The notes beneath the pieces were generated by a model that was not told the DNA's origin, searched no databases, and saw only the letters and a list, made by a program, of their open reading frames with translations. A DNA stretch of 33,291 nucleotides from RUG563 sp964549135 (GTDB lineage: Bacteria > Bacillota > Clostridia > Christensenellales > Aristaeellaceae): contig CAZJUJ010000028.1 of assembly GCA_964549135.1 (NCBI GenBank), positions 1-33,291 on the forward strand, in the 5' to 3' direction. Below are positions 7,300-15,800 of this stretch, piece by piece. How positions within the stretch are numbered: the first letter of the stretch is position 1; every line of letters begins with the position of its first letter. A program made the translations under genes and the position numbers.

Positions 7300-8910
7300 A
7301 TGAAACTGGATTTGGAATCCTTGAACGACCGAAAAAGCTGGGAGGAGGCAGGCATTCTTCTGCCCGCCTTTGATGTTGCCGCCATGCGGGAGCAGACCCG
7401 GCGGCAGCCTACCTGGCTGCATCTGGGGGCGGGCAATATTTTCCGCGCCTTCCCGGCGGCGGCGCTGCAGCGGCTGCTGAACCGGGGCGAATACCATACC
7501 GGCCTGGTGGTGGCCGAATGCTTTGACGGCGATATTATCGAAAGAGCCTACGCGCCCTACCAATCCCTTTCCCTGCTGTGCGTGCTGAAAGCCGACGGCA
7601 CGGTGGAAAATCAGGTCATTGCCTCCGTGGCGGAGGCCCTGCGCTGCGATGGCCAGCAGCCCCGGGATGACGCCCGGCTGGAGGAGATTCTTTCCCGGAA
7701 ATCCCTGCAGATGGTATCCATGACCATTACCGAAAAGGGCTATGCCACCATGGATGCCTCCGGCAAGCCCCTTCCCCTGATCGAGCGGGATATTGACGCG
7801 CCCCCTCAGGCGGCCCAGACCACCATCGGCAAGCTGACAAACGGCCTCTTCGCCCGCTTCCGGCAGGGCGGCGCGCCCATTGCGCTGGTGAGCATGGATA
7901 ACTGCAGCCATAACGGCGATAAGCTGCGGGCGGCGGTATTGTATTTCGCCGAGGGCTGGCGTGAGCGCGGCTATGTCGGCAAGGAATTCATTCAATATCT
8001 GCTGGATCCCAAAAAGGTGGCCTTCCCCATCAGCATGATCGATAAGATTACCCCCCGTCCCGATGAAAAGGTGGGGGCCATGCTGCGGGATATCGGCTTT
8101 GAATATTCCTCCTCCTTTGTCACCCGCAAGGGCACCTATACCGCCGCCTATGTAAACGCCGAGGAAACGGAATATCTGGTGGTGGAGGATTGCTTCCCCG
8201 CCGGGCGGCCGCCGCTGGAAAAGGCCGGCATCTATTTTGTGGATCGGGAAACGGTGGATAAGGCGGAAAAGATGAAGGTCTGCACCTGCCTGAATCCCCT
8301 GCATACCGCTCTGGCCATTCTGGGCTGCCTGCTTTCCCATAACAGCATCAGCAAGGAAATGCAGGATGAGGATCTTAACCGCCTGGTGCATCGCATTGCC
8401 TATCAGGAGGCCATGCCCGTGGTGGTGGATCCCGGCTTCCTCTCCCCTGCCGATTTTGCCCGGGAGGTATTGGAAAAGCGCTTCCCCAATCCCTTCATGC
8501 CCGATACGCCCCAGCGCATTGCCACCGATACCTCGCAGAAGCTCTCCATCCGCTTCGGCGAAACCCTCAAGGCCTATAGCCGCAGCGATACCCTGGATCC
8601 CGCCTCCCTGCGCTGCATTCCCTTTGTGCTGGCGGCCTGGCTGCGGTATCTGATGGCGGTGGATGATACGCTGCAGCCCTTTGCGCCCAGCCCCGATCCC
8701 CTGCTGAAGGAAATGCAGGCCGCGCTTTCCTTCCTTGCCATCGGCGCTTCCGTAACGGAGGAGCAGCTGGCCCCCGTTCTCCGGCGGCAGGATATTTTCG
8801 GCGTCGATCTGGCGGCCCTGGGCCTTGCCCCCATCATCACCGGCTATCTCAATGAAATGCTTTCCGGCAAGGGCGCTGTGCGCAAGGCGCTGCAGAAGCT
8901 GCTGGCATAA
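7300..8910 (+). CDS. Mannitol dehydrogenase family oxidoreductase (polyol or hexuronate NAD(P)-dependent dehydrogenase)
   Basis: 536 residues. The N-terminal part shows the nucleotide-binding region WLHLGAGNIFRAFPAAAL (about 46-63), and the middle has SMTITEKGY and VSMDNCSHNGDKL. The C-terminal domain contains the family's Lys...Asn...His catalytic signature in KMKVCTCLNPLHTALA (about 324-339). Relatives include mannitol-2-dehydrogenase, fructuronate reductase (UxuB) and tagaturonate reductase (UxaB). The sequence alone does not settle which substrate is used, and the absence of uxaA/uxaC/uxuA neighbours leaves it open. The start has GAAGGAGG about 6 nt upstream. It is a single-gene unit between its own promoter and a bidirectional terminator. 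Confidence 0.85.
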   Translation: MKLDLESLNDRKSWEEAGILLPAFDVAAMREQTRRQPTWLHLGAGNIFRAFPAAALQRLLNRGEYHTGLVVAECFDGDIIERAYAPYQSLSLLCVLKADGTVENQVIASVAEALRCDGQQPRDDARLEEILSRKSLQMVSMTITEKGYATMDASGKPLPLIERDIDAPPQAAQTTIGKLTNGLFARFRQGGAPIALVSMDNCSHNGDKLRAAVLYFAEGWRERGYVGKEFIQYLLDPKKVAFPISMIDKITPRPDEKVGAMLRDIGFEYSSSFVTRKGTYTAAYVNAEETEYLVVEDCFPAGRPPLEKAGIYFVDRETVDKAEKMKVCTCLNPLHTALAILGCLLSHNSISKEMQDEDLNRLVHRIAYQEAMPVVVDPGFLSPADFAREVLEKRFPNPFMPDTPQRIATDTSQKLSIRFGETLKAYSRSDTLDPASLRCIPFVLAAWLRYLMAVDDTLQPFAPSPDPLLKEMQAALSFLAIGASVTEEQLAPVLRRQDIFGVDLAALGLAPIITGYLNEMLSGKGAVRKALQKLLA

Positions 8911-8933
8911 GCAAACGACCATAAAAAAATTGA

Positions 8934-8971
8934 CCCTTCGGCGTCTCCAGAGAGATACCGAAGGGCCTTTT
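8934..8971. terminator. Bidirectional terminator between convergent genes
   Basis: An 8-bp stem (CCCTTCGG at 8934-8941, CCGAAGGG at 8958-8965) is followed by CCTTTT on the plus strand and by a run of T on the minus strand (the A-run at 8923-8929). It can end both the oxidoreductase gene and the convergent PIG-L gene. Confidence 0.8.
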
Positions 8972-10119
8972 CAGTTTTCCGGAATATGCTCAAACAGATC
9001 GTTTTTTTCTGTATCCAGGCCCACCGTGCTGGCATAGAGTCCAAAGCGGTTATTGGCGTAATCGCCCCAATCCTGCACGATCAGGCCATTGCTCCGCTGG
9101 GAGGCATGGCAGGCAAAGGCCGCCTTGGCAATATCAAAGGCCGTTTTCCCTTCAAAGAAAGCAAGGGGCCTGCGCCAATCCATCGTCAGCTGATTTTCCC
9201 GGTAGAGATGCAGATACAGCTTCTTCATCTGCCATGCTTCTCCCAGATCCGCCCGGTAATCCGCTTCCGCCGCCAGGGAAAAGGCCTGCATGGCGGCATC
9301 GGCGCATACCCGGTGCGCACCATGGCCGTATTCGCCCCGAATATCATGGGTCACCACCACATCGGGCTGATATTTCCGCACCAGGGAAACCACATATTCC
9401 ATCACGGGCTCCTTGCCCCAGAAGCCGTAGCTGTCCCCCAGCGAATTATTCTTGATATCCTTAAATATGCCCATCTTTGGATAGGCGCGCACCCCGCAGA
9501 GCCACAGCCCGTCCAATAGCTCATTCCGGCGGCAGGATGTCTGATCGGTCAGATAGCAGACGATCACATTTTTCTGCATTTCCCCGGCATAATAGGGAAT
9601 CACGCCGCCGAAAAACAATAATTCATCATCCCCGTGGGCCGAAAGCACCATCAGATCGGCCTTGCCCTCAAAGGGCTTCCAATCCTGCACCCAGGCGGGC
9701 TTTTCCCCCTCCCCCAGCAGATGTATTTCGGCGATGGAAAGGGTCTCCTCCCGCCTGGGCACGATGCGGAAATGCTCCAGCCCCTCCAAAGGAAGATAGC
9801 TGTTGGCATAGCAGCGCTCATCCCGGATGACCTGGGCCCATTCCCCCTCCGCATTTTTGCATTCCACGGCAAAGGGCTGCTCCCGTCCGGCAAAGCTCAG
9901 ATACAGGCCATAGCAGGGCGCGCCCGCCGGGGCGGTAATTTCCAGATATTTTCCGGTATAGTAGGTCAGATACGATTGATCCCGCATGGCGCTGCGATTG
10001 ACGGAGCCGGGGGCATAGGCAAAGGCGCAGCGGCCGGTAATATCCTGCGCTTCGCCCAGGGCCGCCCCGGGCAAAAGAAGAAGCAGCAGCGCAAAAAGAA
10101 GCATCCAGACTTTTTTCAT
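8971..10119 (-). CDS. Exported PIG-L/LmbE-family deacetylase
   Basis: 382 residues. The N-terminus is a clear signal peptide (MKKVW, a Leu-rich core, then PGAALGEA, cleavage likely near residue 22). Residues about 30-140 look like a beta-rich accessory domain, possibly discoidin-like, ending in a strand pattern around FRIVPRREETLSIAEIHLLG. The PIG-L domain follows: SAHGDDELLFFGG is the metal-binding HxDDE motif (His-Gly-Asp-Asp-Glu), and GEYGHGAHR supplies the later zinc histidine. Such enzymes remove N-acetyl groups from GlcNAc-containing substrates; here the substrate would be outside the cytoplasm, such as wall or surface glycan, but that is inference. It starts 20 nt after the rqcH stop, so it is probably co-transcribed with it. 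Confidence 0.9.
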   Translation of the reverse strand: MKKVWMLLFALLLLLLPGAALGEAQDITGRCAFAYAPGSVNRSAMRDQSYLTYYTGKYLEITAPAGAPCYGLYLSFAGREQPFAVECKNAEGEWAQVIRDERCYANSYLPLEGLEHFRIVPRREETLSIAEIHLLGEGEKPAWVQDWKPFEGKADLMVLSAHGDDELLFFGGVIPYYAGEMQKNVIVCYLTDQTSCRRNELLDGLWLCGVRAYPKMGIFKDIKNNSLGDSYGFWGKEPVMEYVVSLVRKYQPDVVVTHDIRGEYGHGAHRVCADAAMQAFSLAAEADYRADLGEAWQMKKLYLHLYRENQLTMDWRRPLAFFEGKTAFDIAKAAFACHASQRSNGLIVQDWGDYANNRFGLYASTVGLDTEKNDLFEHIPEN

Positions 10120-10139
10120 TACGATTTTTTCCCCCCGGC

Positions 10140-11867
10140 TTACAGCCGCTTCATGGCGGCAATTTCGCCCTCCGTGGCGGAAACCACGGCAGTTTTCTGA
10201 TGCGTGTAGATCACAAAGCCCGCAGGCGCGCCGCCGGGCCTTTTGACGTATTTGCGCAGGGTGTAATCCACCGGCACCGAAACGCCCTTGCCCCGGGAAT
10301 ACCAGGCGGCCAGACGCAGGGCCATGGTCAGTGCCTCCGCCGATACGCTTTCCGAGCGGATGATCACATGGGAGCCGGGCATATCCTTGGCATGCAGCCA
10401 GGTTTCGCCGCCCCGGGCGCTGCCGGTTACCCGATCATTCTGGGCGCTGTTTTTGCCCACCAGGATTTCCGTGCCATCCGGGGCCTGAAAGCGCATGGGC
10501 GCGCTTTCGGGCTGCTTCGGCTTCTTTTTCCCGCCGGGGGCGCGCAGCAGCCCGTGGCCCTCCAGCGCCCGGCGCACATCGGCCAGGTCGTTTTCCGTTT
10601 CGCTTTCCTCCAGATCAAAGAGTGCCTGCTCCAGCATTTCCATTTCCGCCAGGGTCTTTTCCTTCTGCTCCCTGGCAATCTCCTGGGCGGAGCGGGCCTT
10701 GCGATAGCGCTTGAAATATTTCTGGGCGTTCTGGGCGGGTGTCAGGGCCACATCCAGTTCAATTACCATCATGCCGCCCTTTTCGTCATAGAAATTCTGC
10801 AATTGCACCCTGTCCACCCCCCGGGGCACCAGATAGGCCTGGGCGGTGAGAAGCTCCCCGGCGATGCGGTATTCCTCCATCCGGGCAGAGGCAGTCAGTT
10901 CCTCCTCCTGAAGGGCCAGCTTCTTTTCATCCCGCTCCAGAATATTTTTGATCAGCCGCTTGAGGGAGGCGCTCTTCTGGCTCATCCGCTCCCGGCGATC
11001 CCGGCCGAAATAGAAATCATCCAGCGCCCGGGAAAGGCTGGGATAGGGACGCTGCAGGGCGGTATCCAGGCTCAGATAGGGGAAGGGCAGAATATCCGCA
11101 ATCATATCATCGCCATTCATCTGCACCGTGGGCGGGCCCAGACGGGGCAGCTTTTCCATAAAATCGGCAAGGCTTTTGGAAACCGCCGCCCGATCGCATT
11201 CCCCGCAATCTGCCCGCTTGAGCCCGGTGGCCCGGAAGGCCATTTCCCGCGCCGCCACGGGGGATAAGCCGCGGATGGAGGCGGCAAGCGCCTTATCCAG
11301 CGGCCCCGAAAGCGAGGAAAGCCGGGAAAAAAGCCCCTCCGCCGTCAGCGCGGCAGGCGGCAGCTTATCCTGCTCCGGCGGCAGCACAAAGGGCAGCCCG
11401 GGCAGCGCCTGGCGCACCCGGCTCATATCCCCGGAAACATGGCGGATGGCATCCACAATTTTGCCGTTCATGACCAGTGTCAGATTGCTGTGGCGGCCCA
11501 TCATTTCCAGATATAATTCCCGGGGCGCGCTATCCCCCATTTCATCCTTGTTTTCAATCACCAGACGCAGCAGCCGATCGCCGCCCAATTGCTCCAGGCA
11601 GGTCAGCCTGCCGCCCTGGAGATGCTTGCGCATCAGCATGCAGAACATGGGCGCATCCGCCGGGTTCTGATAATTGGCCTCGGTGATATGCACCCGGGCA
11701 AAGGAGGGCGCGGCGGAGAGCAGCAGCTTATGATTTTTCCCCTGGGCACGCACCAGCAGAATCAGCATATCCTTTTCGGGCTGGGTCACCTTTTCAATGC
11801 GCCCGTCCCGCAGTTTTTCCCATAATTCCCGGGCAATGAAGCCCAGGGTCAATCCATCCATCGGCAT
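10140..11867 (-). CDS. rqcH: RqcH (NFACT family, ribosome-associated quality control)
   Basis: 575 residues. It has the NFACT-N region beginning MPMDGLTLGFIARELWEKL, the FCMLMRKHLQGG segment, and GGDRLLRL containing the Asp-Arg pair that RqcH needs for tRNA-Ala recruitment. A long charged coiled-coil follows (about 290-430), then the NFACT-R domain with ILVGKNSAQNDRVTG, GGETWLHAKDMPGSHVII and a C-terminal VDYTLRKYVKRPGG. RqcH binds stalled 50S-peptidyl-tRNA complexes and adds C-terminal alanine tails; it was earlier annotated as fibronectin-binding protein. The ATG at 11867 has GGAGG 8 nt upstream, which is better than the in-frame TTG at 11891. The gene follows the channel gene by 49 nt. Confidence 0.95.
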   Translation of the reverse strand: MPMDGLTLGFIARELWEKLRDGRIEKVTQPEKDMLILLVRAQGKNHKLLLSAAPSFARVHITEANYQNPADAPMFCMLMRKHLQGGRLTCLEQLGGDRLLRLVIENKDEMGDSAPRELYLEMMGRHSNLTLVMNGKIVDAIRHVSGDMSRVRQALPGLPFVLPPEQDKLPPAALTAEGLFSRLSSLSGPLDKALAASIRGLSPVAAREMAFRATGLKRADCGECDRAAVSKSLADFMEKLPRLGPPTVQMNGDDMIADILPFPYLSLDTALQRPYPSLSRALDDFYFGRDRRERMSQKSASLKRLIKNILERDEKKLALQEEELTASARMEEYRIAGELLTAQAYLVPRGVDRVQLQNFYDEKGGMMVIELDVALTPAQNAQKYFKRYRKARSAQEIAREQKEKTLAEMEMLEQALFDLEESETENDLADVRRALEGHGLLRAPGGKKKPKQPESAPMRFQAPDGTEILVGKNSAQNDRVTGSARGGETWLHAKDMPGSHVIIRSESVSAEALTMALRLAAWYSRGKGVSVPVDYTLRKYVKRPGGAPAGFVIYTHQKTAVVSATEGEIAAMKRL

Positions 11868-11881
11868 AATGGCATCCTCCG

Positions 11882-11899
11882 GCCCTGCCAACGCAGGGC
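11882..11899 (-). other. Hairpin just upstream of the rqcH ribosome binding site
   Basis: A perfect 7-bp stem (GCCCTGC/GCAGGGC) closed by a 4-nt loop ends one base before the GGAGG of rqcH. No T-run follows, so it is not an intrinsic terminator. It could mark an RNA processing point or tune translation between the channel gene and rqcH. Confidence 0.35.
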
Positions 11900-11916
11900 A
11901 AACGTATCAGTTGTAT

Positions 11917-12705
11917 TCAGGCCGCCCTTTCCTCCCGGTGAATCCAGGCGTAGGCCGCGCCCAGCCCCGCGCCGCCCAGAATATTGCCCAGGGTGACGGG
12001 GAGAAGATTGGAAAGCAGACCGGGCAGCGTTACCCCGGCGGCGGAAACCTGATAGCGGGGCAGGGCCTTCATCAGCAGCGCGGCGGGAATATAATACATA
12101 TTGGCCACGCAATGCTCCAGGCCGCACAGCACAAAAAGCATCACCGGGAAAAAGCAGCAGAGGCATTTGCCGCCTGCGTTTTCAGCCCCGGAGGCCATAA
12201 AGACCGCGCCGCACACCATCAGATTGCAGCCGACGCCCCGGAGAAGGGCATCCGAAAAGGAAAGGCGGCATTTATTTTCCGCAATGCTTACGGCCAGACG
12301 CACCGCTTCCTCTCCCCCGGCCTCCGGCACCCCGCCAAGCACGGCCAGCGCAGCGATCAAAAGCCCGCCCGCCAGATTGCCAAGATAAACGATTCCCCAA
12401 TTGCGGAGCATGCCGCCCAGGCCGCATGCGCCCCGGCTGACCGGGCCCGCCATCAGGCAATTGCCGGTGAATAATTCGCCCCCCGCCATCACCACCAGCA
12501 TCAGTCCCGTGGGAAACACGCAGGCGCCCAGCAGCTTTCCCAGCCCCGCCCCGGCGGTGGCCTGAATCAGCGTGGCTCCCAGCGCCCCAAGAGCAATATA
12601 CATGCCCGCCAATAGGGCCATCAGAAAGCAGCGGCCCGCCGGCAGAGCGGCCTTGAAACGGGCGGTTTCCTCCCATTTTCGGGTGATTTCCCGGGATGAA
12701 AGCAT
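11917..12705 (-). CDS. Formate/nitrite transporter family (FocA/NirC-type) channel
   Basis: 262 residues with about six hydrophobic membrane spans. Family marks are the loop GGELFTGNCLMA (about 75-86), the short MLRNWGIVYLGNLAGG segment, and FVLCGLEHCVANMYYIP (about 193-209), whose His corresponds to the central pore histidine of FocA, NirC and HSC. The family moves small anions such as formate, nitrite or hydrosulfide as pentamers; no nearby enzyme (for example pyruvate formate-lyase) indicates which anion. The ATG has GGAGG 9 nt upstream. It is the first gene of a unit with rqcH and the PIG-L deacetylase. Confidence 0.92.
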   Translation of the reverse strand: MLSSREITRKWEETARFKAALPAGRCFLMALLAGMYIALGALGATLIQATAGAGLGKLLGACVFPTGLMLVVMAGGELFTGNCLMAGPVSRGACGLGGMLRNWGIVYLGNLAGGLLIAALAVLGGVPEAGGEEAVRLAVSIAENKCRLSFSDALLRGVGCNLMVCGAVFMASGAENAGGKCLCCFFPVMLFVLCGLEHCVANMYYIPAALLMKALPRYQVSAAGVTLPGLLSNLLPVTLGNILGGAGLGAAYAWIHREERAA

Positions 12706-12740
12706 GGCGTTCTTCCTCCGTTTTGCATTGGTACCCGCTT

Positions 12741-12769
12741 ATTATATAAAATCCGCCCCCATCATGCAA
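12741..12769 (-). promoter_or_regulatory. Promoter of the FNT-channel/rqcH/PIG-L unit
   Basis: Minus-strand TTGCAT (12769-12764), a 17-nt spacer and consensus TATAAT (12746-12741). The -35 box lies in the loop of the hairpin at 12753-12776. Confidence 0.8.
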
Positions 12770-12776
12770 GGGGCGG
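12753..12776 (-). terminator. Hairpin after the glucan synthase gene, possible weak terminator
   Basis: A 7-bp GC stem (CCGCCCC/GGGGCGG) with a 10-nt loop, followed on the minus strand by ATTTTATAT. It lies about 54 nt after the glucan synthase stop codon and could end that transcript, though the T-run is short. It overlaps the promoter of the next unit. Confidence 0.45.
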
Positions 12777-12829
12777 AAAGGCGCGGCGGAAAAGTTTTTG
12801 GCTTTTGCCCGCCGCGGCAGGAAAGACCG

Positions 12830-15800
12830 TCAGCTCTCTCTGCTTTCCCGCAAAGGAAAGCGGGCCTCATGGGTGCGTCCGTCTGCCCTGAGCGTCACCC
12901 AGCCATCCCGCAGCTTTTCCCCATCCAGGGTAGGAAAGGGAATATCCCGGGCGGCGGTAAAATGATAGGCGGCATCCCCGAAGTGGTAGATCAGGGTGTA
13001 TTCCTCCATGCCCGGCTCGGGGCAGGGGACAAGGCGCGCCCTGTCGCCCCGCTTTTCAAAGCCCAGCAGCAGCGTCAGCAGCACATAATACAGCCAGGCC
13101 GCGCTGCCCGTATACCAGCTCCAGCCGCCCCGGCCCGGGTTTTCCCCGGCGTAAATATCCCCCGCCAGCACATACGGCTCCACCCGGTAGCGAAGGGCCT
13201 TTTTCCTTGTATCCCCATGCCCGGCGGGCAGCATGGCCCGGGCAATTTCCCAGGCCAGACGATTTTCCCCAAACCGGCAGAGGGCCGCAATCAGCCAGGG
13301 CACGGCATGGCTGTATTGCCCGCCGTTTTCCCGGATGCCGGGCAGATAGCCGCCGATATAGCCCGCGTTTTCCTCGGGCCGAAAGGGCGGGGACAGGAGG
13401 CGCACCATGGCATTTTCCCGATCATAGAGCAGCGCCGCCGCCTGGGAAAGGGCGGCCCGGGCATGCTCCCGGGGCGCACCGGCCAGCACGGCAAAGCATT
13501 GGCTGATCAGATCGATCCGGGGCGGATCGGTATCCGGGCCGCCCAGCGGCTCGCCCGAATCGGCATACGCCCGCAGATACCATTTTCCCGTCCACGCCTG
13601 CTCGCAGCCCGCCAGCACGCGGCGGCGCAGCGCATCCAGGCGATTCTTCATCTCCGGCGGGCACAGCGGGGCAAATTCCCTGAGTACCAGCGCCAGAAAA
13701 AAGCCCAGCCAGACACTTTCGCCGTTTCTGCCGCCCACCCGGTTCATGCCGTCGTTCCAATCGCCGCCGCCCATCAGGGGCAGATCATGGCCGCCCAGGC
13801 CCACCGAATCAATGGCCCGCAGGCAATGGGCCAGCAGGCTCTCCTGAAAATCGCTCTCCTCCGGCTCCTCGTATCGTTCCCTTTCACCCTCCGCAAGGGG
13901 CGGGGAAAGCAGATAGGGCGCGGGGCAGGAAAGAATGTCTGCGTCCCCCGTCACCTGAATATACAGCGCCGTCAGATAGGGAAGAAACAGCTTGTCATCG
14001 CTGATCCGGGTTCTGACCCCTCTCCGCTCCGGATGCCACCAGTGCTGCACATCGCCCTCCCGATACTGATGCGCAGCGCAGAGAAGAATATGCCGCCGCA
14101 CAAGACCGGGCTCGGTATGCATCAGGGCCAGCTGATCCTGGAGCTGATCCCGGAAGCCAAAGGCGCCGCCCGCCTGATACGGCCCCATCCGGGCCATGAG
14201 CCGGGAGGCGCGCACCTGATAGGGAAGCCAGAGATTCATCATTCTTTCCAGGCGGCTCTCCCCATGGAAGAGCATCAGGCCCCCAAGGCGCTCCCGCCAG
14301 TATGCTCTTATCCTGCGCATCAGCGCCCCGGCCCCCTCCGCCTGTATGGCCCGCCAGGCGTTTTCCGCCTGTTCTTCCCCGGGATGAAAGCCCAGCGCCA
14401 GCAGAACAAAACAGGGTTCATGGGCCTTGAGCGCAATATCCCGCCTGAAAAGCCCAACGCTGCCGCCCTCGTCATGATGGTGAAAAAGCCCCGGCGGAAA
14501 ATCCGCGCCGTTCAGGCCAAAGCAGCCGCCCGGAGAAAGCGCCCGGGGGCTTCCGCCCTGCATGGCCGCCCAGGCCGCGCCCTGCACATCCCCATGCCGG
14601 GCGAAAAGCATTTCGCCTTTTTCCCGGCAAACGGTATGCTCACTCCTTTCTCCCAGGGCAAAGCGCACCAGATAGAAAAGGCGCAGGGACTGGCTTTTTT
14701 CGCTCCGCAGCGAAAGGGCTCGAAGGCCAAAGGGCTCGCTGGGATGGGAAAGCACGGAAAGCGAAGCATACACGCTGCCCGCAAGATTCTGATACCCCGC
14801 TTCTCCCATCCCATAGACCGCGCTGCACCGGGCCAGGGGGAAGACGCCTTCTTCCGTCCTGAGATAGATTTCCTCGCTGGCGGGCGCGCGATGGACATCG
14901 GGGCACAGCCGGGTAATGCGGCCCAGGCGGCTGTTGCCCGCATAGGAATGCAGCATGCCGTTTTCCGATACCAGCGTGCCGAATTGCTCGCCGCAGAGCA
15001 ATTGATGCCACGGCGCAGGGGAGGGCGCATAGATATAGTATTCTCCCTCCTGCGTAAAGCCGCCGAAGGAATTATCCTCCGCAAGTGGCGGCGGCGCAAT
15101 GGGAACGGGCAGCGCCAGGGGCAGCGCTTCCTCGGTCTTTGCTCCCGCAAGGGCGGAAAGCTGCTGCCGGAGCGGAATGCCCGTATCCAGGGTCAGGCGG
15201 GCAAGGGCCGCCAATTCCTCCCCCACGCTTCCATCCTCCTTTGCCAGATGCACGCCGCCCGAAACGCCCTTTAATTCCCGGGCGGGGCCCGCGGCAATCA
15301 ATTGCTCCAATTGCTCCCTTTCAGGCTGCTGATACTCGCCCCCGGCCGGGCAGAGGAAAATCAGATCGATCCAAACGCCCTGCATCCGCATCCAGGCATG
15401 GGCGCGCAGCGCATGGCGAAGCAGCGTTTTATCCCCGGGCGAGTGAATTCTGACCAGCAGAACGGGCAGCGTTCCCGATACCGAAAAGCGCCACAGGGCA
15501 TCCCGGGATGCAATGCGGCCCGCCGCCTGATGGGGCTGCCCCGAAAAGAGCAGCGCCCCCAGCATTTGCTGATACAAAGCCAGCATCCGCCCATCCATCC
15601 CCAGGGCATGCATGGTCATTTTCGCCCGGGCGGCAGCCAGAGAAAAGGCCGATTGCGGCTTTTCCCCTTCCTCCAGCCGGGTGCGGAGGGTCTTTTCCCC
15701 GCCCACGGCAGTCAGGAAAAATACCTGCGCCCGTTTTCCTGCCGGGATGCGCAGCCCGGCCCGCAGAGAAAGGCAGGGAGCCGCCGTATCGCCCGTGCGC

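Noticed and set aside
7273..8922. A 549-codon minus-strand open frame opposite the oxidoreductase
   Set aside because: Antisense shadow; it would also cover the oxidoreductase promoter, and its protein is compositionally biased.
11883..11899. Hairpin before rqcH considered as an intrinsic terminator
   Set aside because: No T-run follows and the ribosome binding site begins immediately after it.
12572..15274. A 900-codon plus-strand open frame across the glucan synthase end
   Set aside because: It runs through the channel promoter and the hairpin at 12753-12776 and has Arg/Pro/Gly-rich, motif-free sequence; a shadow of the GH94 region.
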